Part shown: positions 59,069 through 64,000 of the stretch, piece after piece
How the letters are laid out: each line of letters begins with the position of its first letter
How positions within the stretch are numbered: the stretch's first letter is position 1
NCBI RefSeq assembly: GCF_010092505.1
Contig: NZ_CP048021.1
Span: 1,054,001-1,118,000 of the forward strand
Direction of reading: 5' to 3'
Source: Virgibacillus sp. MSP4-1
GTDB lineage: Bacteria; Bacillota; Bacilli; Bacillales; Alkalibacillaceae
DNA: 64,000 nucleotides
Made by a program: the position numbers and the translations under genes
Notes under the pieces: generated by a model
What the model was told of the DNA's origin: nothing
Database searches by the model: none
What the model saw: only the letters and a program-made list of their open reading frames with translations

Positions 59069-60682
59069 ATGGATAACATGGATAAAAACAAAAGCAACCA
59101 AACCAACATTGAAAAGGATGATTCTCTAACCACAAGACAGGGCCATCCGGTTACTAATAACCAGGATATTCGGACCGTCGGAAACCGTGGTCCTGCAACT
59201 TTGGAAAACTACGATTTCATAGAAAAGATCAGTCATTTTGATCGGGAGAAAGTCCCGGAACGGATTGTGCATGCTCGTGGGGCGGGTGCTCATGGCTATT
59301 TTGAATCCTACGGGACCGTTGGAGATGAGCCTGTCAGCAAATATACCCGCGCAAAGGTATTTCAGGAGAAAGGAAAGCAAACCCCTGTATTTGTCCGTTT
59401 TTCCACCGTTGTTCACGGCAGGCATTCCCCTGAAACCGTCCGTGATCCCAGAGGGTTTGCGGTTAAATTCTATACAGAGGACGGAAATTGGGACTTAGTA
59501 GGAAACAATTTAAAAATCTTCTTTATTCGTGATGCGATGAAATTTCCTGATATGATTCATGCCTTTAGACCTGATCCCGTTACAAATATACAGGATAGTC
59601 AGCGTTTCTTTGACTTCTGCTCCAATTCTCCTGAAACCTTCCATATGGTGACTTTTGTATACTCCCCGTGGGGAATCCCTGCCAATTACCGTCAAATGCA
59701 GGGATCAGGAGTAAACACGTATAAATGGGTCAATAAAGATGGTGAAGCAGTGTTAGTAAAATATCATTGGGAGCCTAAACAGGGAATTAAAAACCTGACT
59801 GTAGAGGAAGCAGAGAAAATACAAGGGAAAAATTTTAACCATGCAACACAGGATTTATATGATGCCATTGAACAGGGCGACTATCCGGAGTGGGAATTGT
59901 ATGTGCAAATCATGAGCGATGATGAACATCCTGAACTGGATTTTGATCCACTGGATGATACAAAAATCTGGCCTGAAGATCAATTTCCATGGCTGCCTGT
60001 GGGAAAAATGGTTCTTAATAAAAATCCGGAAAATTTCTTTGAAGAAGTGGAACAGTCTGCTTTTGGAACAGGTGTCCTCGTTGACGGCCTTGACTTTTCT
60101 GATGACAAGATGCTGCAAGGGCGTACTTTTTCCTATTCAGATACTCAGCGTTACCGGGTAGGAGCGAATTATTTACAGGTACCAATCAACAGAGCCAAAA
60201 AGCGGGTCGCAACCAACCAGGAAGGCGGGCAATTGCGGTATGAAAGTGATAAAGGACCGAATCATAATCCACATATTAATTATGAGCCTTCCACATTCAG
60301 CGGCTTAAAAGAAACGGAACAGGTCGGAAAGGAATATACGCCGGAAGTAAAAGGAAACTTAGTACGGGAACCGATTGATCGTAAGGAAGTAACCAAACAG
60401 GCAGGAGAAACCTATCGCTGGTTTGAGGATTGGGAAAAGGATGAATTAATCAAAAATATGGCTGGTGACTTATCTGAGTGTGACCAGCGAATTCAGGACA
60501 AAATGATTGCCTTAGCTGAAGAAGCTGATGACGAATATGGACGTCGATTACGCGAAGGCCTGGAAGAAGCCAAGAAAATGAAAAAAGACGGAAGCTCAAG
60601 TCAAAACCCACTGGGAGCAAAAGACGCAGAACAAGCTCCTAAACAAGCAGAGCAAAACAGCCACAACTCCAGACCTTATTAA
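59069..60682 (+). CDS. Monofunctional heme catalase (KatX/KatA-like)
   Basis: 537 aa. Catalytic [13 protein letters not shown] (His about 67), [31 protein letters not shown] with the essential Asn, and proximal heme Tyr in [12 protein letters not shown] (about 342-353). The C-terminal tail is Gln/Lys/Asn-rich ([21 protein letters not shown]). Length and acidic hydrophilic N-terminus recall B. subtilis spore catalase KatX, but vegetative KatA cannot be excluded. No clear PerR box or sigma-F/B promoter. ATG 59069 from AGAGG SD. Confidence 0.9.
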   Translation: MDNMDKNKSNQTNIEKDDSLTTRQGHPVTNNQDIRTVGNRGPATLENYDFIEKISHFDREKVPERIVHARGAGAHGYFESYGTVGDEPVSKYTRAKVFQEKGKQTPVFVRFSTVVHGRHSPETVRDPRGFAVKFYTEDGNWDLVGNNLKIFFIRDAMKFPDMIHAFRPDPVTNIQDSQRFFDFCSNSPETFHMVTFVYSPWGIPANYRQMQGSGVNTYKWVNKDGEAVLVKYHWEPKQGIKNLTVEEAEKIQGKNFNHATQDLYDAIEQGDYPEWELYVQIMSDDEHPELDFDPLDDTKIWPEDQFPWLPVGKMVLNKNPENFFEEVEQSAFGTGVLVDGLDFSDDKMLQGRTFSYSDTQRYRVGANYLQVPINRAKKRVATNQEGGQLRYESDKGPNHNPHINYEPSTFSGLKETEQVGKEYTPEVKGNLVREPIDRKEVTKQAGETYRWFEDWEKDELIKNMAGDLSECDQRIQDKMIALAEEADDEYGRRLREGLEEAKKMKKDGSSSQNPLGAKDAEQAPKQAEQNSHNSRPY

Positions 60683-60683
60683 T

Positions 60684-60856
60684 AGAAAAGCGAAGGCGAC
60701 TGGGAGCCGCAGCTGGACAGAGAAAAGCGGAGGGGTCTTGTCCAGACCTGACTGTGTAAGCAAGCCCCATGGAGCGGCTTTAGCCGCGTAGTGGGGCTTG
60801 CTTACATCGGCGAGGGTCTAGGCCTCGTAGCTGGACAAGAGAAAAGCGGAGGCGAC
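60684..60856. repeat. Composite repeat element with nested strong hairpin
   Basis: Three direct units AGAAAAGCGNAGGNGWC (60684, 60721, 60840). Between units 2 and 3 are nested inverted repeats: TCTTGTCCAG/CTGGACAAGA (60736-60745, 60831-60840), then a perfect 14-bp GTAAGCAAGCCCCA/TGGGGCTTGCTTAC (60756-60769, 60792-60805), then GCGGC/GCCGC (60774-60778, 60783-60787). Follows the catalase stop by 1 bp, so it may also terminate that gene. Same unit as at 41572-41711. Confidence 0.8.
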
Positions 60857-61145
60857 CGTTCAGGCCCGACTGCATAAGTAAGAGTAGCATAAAGGACAAA
60901 TAATCTAAGTCTTAGCTAAATAAATCAATCAATTTAATTCACAAGCTTATCAGCATTCCTAAAATAACTGAATTTTAACAGCAATGCGCATCTACCCATG
61001 CAGAATCATGCATGGGCTTTACATAATAGCTGCTTGATTAGTCCATTCCCTCATTCCCTCTCTTGTGTCAATTGATTTACTCTTTCCTTCAAAAGACATA
61101 CAATGGTACCGTACTTGATATATAGAATTGAAAAGGAGCATCAGC
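60857..61145. other. Intergenic region before the MoxR gene
   Basis: AT-rich, no open gene. Contains a perfect hairpin CCCATGCA (60995-61002) / TGCATGGG (61009-61016) and the promoter listed next; otherwise I see nothing. Confidence 0.5.
61076..61104 (+). promoter_or_regulatory. Sigma-A-like promoter of the MoxR/VWA genes
   Basis: TTTACT (61076-61081), 17-bp spacer, TACAAT (61099-61104), 42 bp upstream of the start at 61146. Confidence 0.55.
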
Positions 61146-62018
61146 ATGAATCTAGATTTACCAAAAGAGATTACCGACTATATTCAACAAAATCAGCAGA
61201 ACAACAATCATGATTTTGAACACTTAAATACCACTGACGGATATATGGAAACGGAAGATCTTGTTCGTAAGACAGCCATCGCTTTTTATTTAGGAAAAAA
61301 TATTCTTCTGAAAGGACCTACCGGAACCGGAAAAACAAAATTAGCCGAATCCCTGTCATCGTTATACCATAAGCCTATGCACAGCATTAACTGCTCTGTA
61401 GATTTAGATGCAGAAAGTTTGTTAGGCTTTAAAACCATAAACGAGAAAAACGGAGAATCCATAATCGAATTTGTCGAAGGACCCGTAATTCAGGCGATGA
61501 AAAACGGCCATACGTTGTATATAGATGAAATTAATATGGCCCGGCCGGAAACCCTTCCCATCTTAAATGGTGTGCTGGATTACCGTAAAACGATAACAAA
61601 TCCCTTTACCAATGAAGTGATTACTGCCCATAAAGATTTCAGAGTTATCGCTGCCATTAATGAAGGGTATGTCGGCACTACTCCTCTAAATGAAGCTTTA
61701 AAGAACCGATTCGTTATCTTCCAGGTTTCTTACTTAACGGGGCAACCTTTAAAAGAGGTTATTAAAAACCAAACGGCGTTGGAAGATCAACAGACCATCG
61801 ACTATATGGTGAAGCTCTCAGAGGAATTAATTAACGAAACGAAAAAAGGAAAAATTTCCGAGGATGCCGCTTCAACCAGGGCGCTGTTGGATGCTTGCGA
61901 TTTATCGGTTTATTTAACGCCTTTGACAGCGATTGAGCATGCGATAGCCGAAAAATTAGAAGACGAACGGGAAAAGCATTTTGTTCTGAACTTAGCTGAA
62001 ACCTACTTTAAGGAATGA
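61146..62018 (+). CDS. MoxR/NorQ-type AAA+ ATPase (YojN-like)
   Basis: 290 aa. Walker A GPTGTGKT (57-64), [12 protein letters not shown] (about 88-99), Walker [29 protein letters not shown], sensor region [28 protein letters not shown]. Close in plan to NorQ/NirQ/CbbQ activators and B. subtilis YojN, which pair with a VWA protein to insert metal cofactors or remodel enzymes. AAAGGAG SD before the ATG; 4 bp before the VWA partner. Confidence 0.88.
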   Translation: MNLDLPKEITDYIQQNQQNNNHDFEHLNTTDGYMETEDLVRKTAIAFYLGKNILLKGPTGTGKTKLAESLSSLYHKPMHSINCSVDLDAESLLGFKTINEKNGESIIEFVEGPVIQAMKNGHTLYIDEINMARPETLPILNGVLDYRKTITNPFTNEVITAHKDFRVIAAINEGYVGTTPLNEALKNRFVIFQVSYLTGQPLKEVIKNQTALEDQQTIDYMVKLSEELINETKKGKISEDAASTRALLDACDLSVYLTPLTAIEHAIAEKLEDEREKHFVLNLAETYFKE

Positions 62019-62022
62019 TTTC

Positions 62023-63846
62023 ATGAGCTTTATTGAAAAAGAAACAAATTATTTCATGTTTATGCAGTTGAAAGATTTAGCTTTTTCCTTTATGAAAAAG
62101 GATGTCGATATTCAATATAATCAGGTTTCCTTTCTGGATATTCATGCTCCTAAAGTGACGATTAGCAGCTTCTGGGAGAATCGTACAACTAAAAAACATT
62201 TGGGTGAAAAAAGCGATATTTACCTGCGCGCTCTCGGAAATTATCATTTTAGTGACCGTCAGGCTTTTGTTCAATTTTTAAATCAAAATCAAAGCAACCG
62301 TCTCCCTGCTTTTATTAAACAACTGACAGCTTTTCTGGAAGATATACGACTCGAGGAAAAAATACGTTCATTGCGGCCTGGTACAGGAAGATCTTTTTCC
62401 TTCCGCAGAGAACAATATGCCCGTTTCTTTCAGGACCAATTAAAAGTCAACCGTAATCGAGGGTTTGATTCAGATACATTATTCTGTTATTTATCGTTAG
62501 CCATCTTTAAAGGCATGGATGTATTTGAAGAATCCATCTTAACTATTCCGGATGCGACAATGGCAAAGATAAAAGAAAGATTGTATCGTATTTTTGATTG
62601 CAGGAATACAGAAGAGGTTATTGATTTAGCATGGAATATTTACGAAATGACAGAGGAATATGTGGCCATAGATATGATTAACGCCTATTTTACCTTACCC
62701 AAAATTAAGAGCAGGGATATGAAAGAGAATGAAGAGGATGAGTCTATCGATGAACTGTTCCCTACGTGGAGCAGAAAACGTAAAAAGGAAACCAAGGAAA
62801 CCTTCCTGCAATTTGATGATGTAGATGGTGAGCATCAGGATACGAAATTTACAAAATCACCGAGAGAAAGTGAGTCTACAGATCAGGTAATGGCAAGTGT
62901 TCAAGGCCAATCACAGCAAGCTGATTTAAATGATCACTCAGAGGCCTCCAACCAGCAATTGCAGGATGAAGAGGATAAAGAGGAATTTAACAAAGGTAAA
63001 GCCAATCGGTATGCTTTAGCCATTGAAAAAGATATAGAACCCTTAACAGAGCAGGACCTGAACGATTATGAGAGGCTAAGACAAAAAGTAACCTTAGAAA
63101 AGAAAAGGCTGGTAAAGCTGCTTACAGATATACTTGACCGGAAAAAGGAACATAACTACAGACGTCTACATTATGGAAAGCTGGATAAAAAATTGGTTCG
63201 CTTTTTAACCGAAGAAAATCCTAAGATGTTTGTTAAAAAGGATGAAGACATGACGTTTGATTGCACGTTCTCCCTTTTAGTGGACTGCTCCTCATCCATG
63301 ATGAATAAAATGAACAAGACAAAGGAAACCATTGTCCTCTTCCATGAAACGTTAAAACAGCTGAACATTTCCCACTCTGTAATGGGATTCTGGGAGGATG
63401 GTCTCGATAGCGATGATGAATATCAGCCCAATTACTTTCATGAAGTCATTCCTTTTCAAAACAGCTTGCAAAAATCTTCCGGACCTCATATTATGCAGCT
63501 TCAGCCTGAAGAGGATAACAGGGATGGATTTGCGATTAGATATGCCGGGCACAAGCTGTCTAAACAAAACGAGCAAAATAAATTCCTTTTTGTATTAACA
63601 GATGGAAAGCCGGCAGCATTTAATTACTTTCAAAACGGAATCATGGATACAAAAGAAGCAATACAACAGTTGAATAAGAAAAATGTCCGAACCATTGGTG
63701 TCCAAATGGACCAACAGGATGAACAGCAGGAAAAAATTATGGAATCCATGTATAATCAGCATTATCTTATGATTGACAATTTAAATGAAATGTCTGCCCA
63801 GTTTGCGGGCATTCTAAAAAAATTAATCATGCAATCAGGAAGTTAA
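62023..63846 (+). CDS. VWA domain NorD/CbbO-type protein (YojO-like)
   Basis: 607 aa. N-terminal helical region (about 1-240), highly acidic low-complexity linker (about 250-330), and C-terminal VWA domain (about 415-605) with MIDAS DCSSS (about 421-425) and LTDGKP. Partner of the MoxR ATPase; in denitrifiers the NorQ-NorD pair activates nitric-oxide reductase. No nor genes are in the window, so the client is unknown. ATG 62023, SD AAGGAATG. Confidence 0.87.
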   Translation: MSFIEKETNYFMFMQLKDLAFSFMKKDVDIQYNQVSFLDIHAPKVTISSFWENRTTKKHLGEKSDIYLRALGNYHFSDRQAFVQFLNQNQSNRLPAFIKQLTAFLEDIRLEEKIRSLRPGTGRSFSFRREQYARFFQDQLKVNRNRGFDSDTLFCYLSLAIFKGMDVFEESILTIPDATMAKIKERLYRIFDCRNTEEVIDLAWNIYEMTEEYVAIDMINAYFTLPKIKSRDMKENEEDESIDELFPTWSRKRKKETKETFLQFDDVDGEHQDTKFTKSPRESESTDQVMASVQGQSQQADLNDHSEASNQQLQDEEDKEEFNKGKANRYALAIEKDIEPLTEQDLNDYERLRQKVTLEKKRLVKLLTDILDRKKEHNYRRLHYGKLDKKLVRFLTEENPKMFVKKDEDMTFDCTFSLLVDCSSSMMNKMNKTKETIVLFHETLKQLNISHSVMGFWEDGLDSDDEYQPNYFHEVIPFQNSLQKSSGPHIMQLQPEEDNRDGFAIRYAGHKLSKQNEQNKFLFVLTDGKPAAFNYFQNGIMDTKEAIQQLNKKNVRTIGVQMDQQDEQQEKIMESMYNQHYLMIDNLNEMSAQFAGILKKLIMQSGS

Positions 63847-64000
63847 TGAATATGCATTCGATGGATTAGTTTATCCAGATCCTGCAGAAGGACCTCTGCT
63901 TCCTCCCTGCTCAATCTTACAGGCATTTGATCATTTACGGTAATGACACAGGATTCATCATCCTGTATCTGTTTAATTAAGTATTCATGTAATGCCTCAA
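63843..64000 (-). CDS. Partial gene, C-terminus only, unknown function
   Basis: Open reading frame running off the right edge; about 51 residues seen, with ...LHEYLIKQIQDDESCVITVNDQMPVRLSREEAEVLLQDLDKLIHRMHIH at the end. Overlaps the VWA gene stop by 4 bp, convergent. No stop within the window; the codon use is normal. No family recognised. Confidence 0.55.
   Translation of the reverse strand, partial: EALHEYLIKQIQDDESCVITVNDQMPVRLSREEAEVLLQDLDKLIHRMHIH

Noticed and set aside
60684-60856. CRISPR array
   Set aside because: Only three units, unequal spacing, and the spacers are inverted repeats; no cas genes.

Overview
The window looks like chromosomal DNA of a low-GC, endospore-forming, halotolerant Bacillaceae (Virgibacillus/Oceanobacillus-like; genus inferred). 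Evidence: SD-rich start sites, frequent TTG/GTG starts, three spore-protein genes (csgA-like, alpha/beta-type SASP, a 46-codon sspL), a BCCT osmolyte transporter, a SigL-type regulator, and CymR- and Zur-type operators. No rRNA, tRNA, insertion sequence, prophage module or CRISPR array was seen.

Layout. 1-757: tail of a 5'-nucleotidase-family gene lacking its C-terminal domain. 859-16412 (all minus): one continuous catabolic transcription unit, read from 16412 down to 859: SDR, thioesterase, acyl-CoA ligase, acyl-CoA dehydrogenase, SDR, two MaoC-type hydratase subunits, an ACAD10/11-like acyl-CoA dehydrogenase, thiolase, an APH-type kinase, a ComB-like phosphatase, enoyl-CoA hydratase, then a Liv-type ABC importer (livHMGF plus binding lipoprotein). 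Its leader carries a near-perfect sigma-54 promoter (16476-16491), with direct-repeat upstream activating sites 130-210 bp away and a PAS/sigma-54 activator gene (16731-18137) next door. Kinase + ACAD11-like enzyme + ligase + SDR + sigma-54 activator resembles the levulinate/4-hydroxyacid pathway of Pseudomonas, here possibly in a Gram-positive with its own importer.

18300-40700: mostly housekeeping and single genes: HesB-like protein, GNAT, NAD(P)HX repair enzyme, a GlmS whose catalytic Cys is Ser, DUF3231 protein, spore proteins, PBP4-type carboxypeptidase, CvfB, pseudouridine synthase, patatin, M20 dipeptidase, BCCT transporter, 5'-3' exonuclease, luciferase-like oxidoreductase, DUF421 protein.

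40800-50100: nitrate respiration: narGHJI, preceded by two small unknown genes and a hemerythrin-like gene, with a soluble PAS histidine kinase upstream. A dispersed repeat is lodged between narJ and narI.

50300-64000: CDF transporter, cell-wall amidase, DUF4349 lipoprotein with an ECF-like promoter, a sulfur operon (yrrT-luxS-mccA-mccB) behind a CymR-like box, znuA with Zur boxes and zur, a catalase, a repeat element with a very strong nested hairpin, and a MoxR/VWA pair of the NorQ/NorD (YojN/YojO) type. A partial minus-strand gene runs off the right edge.
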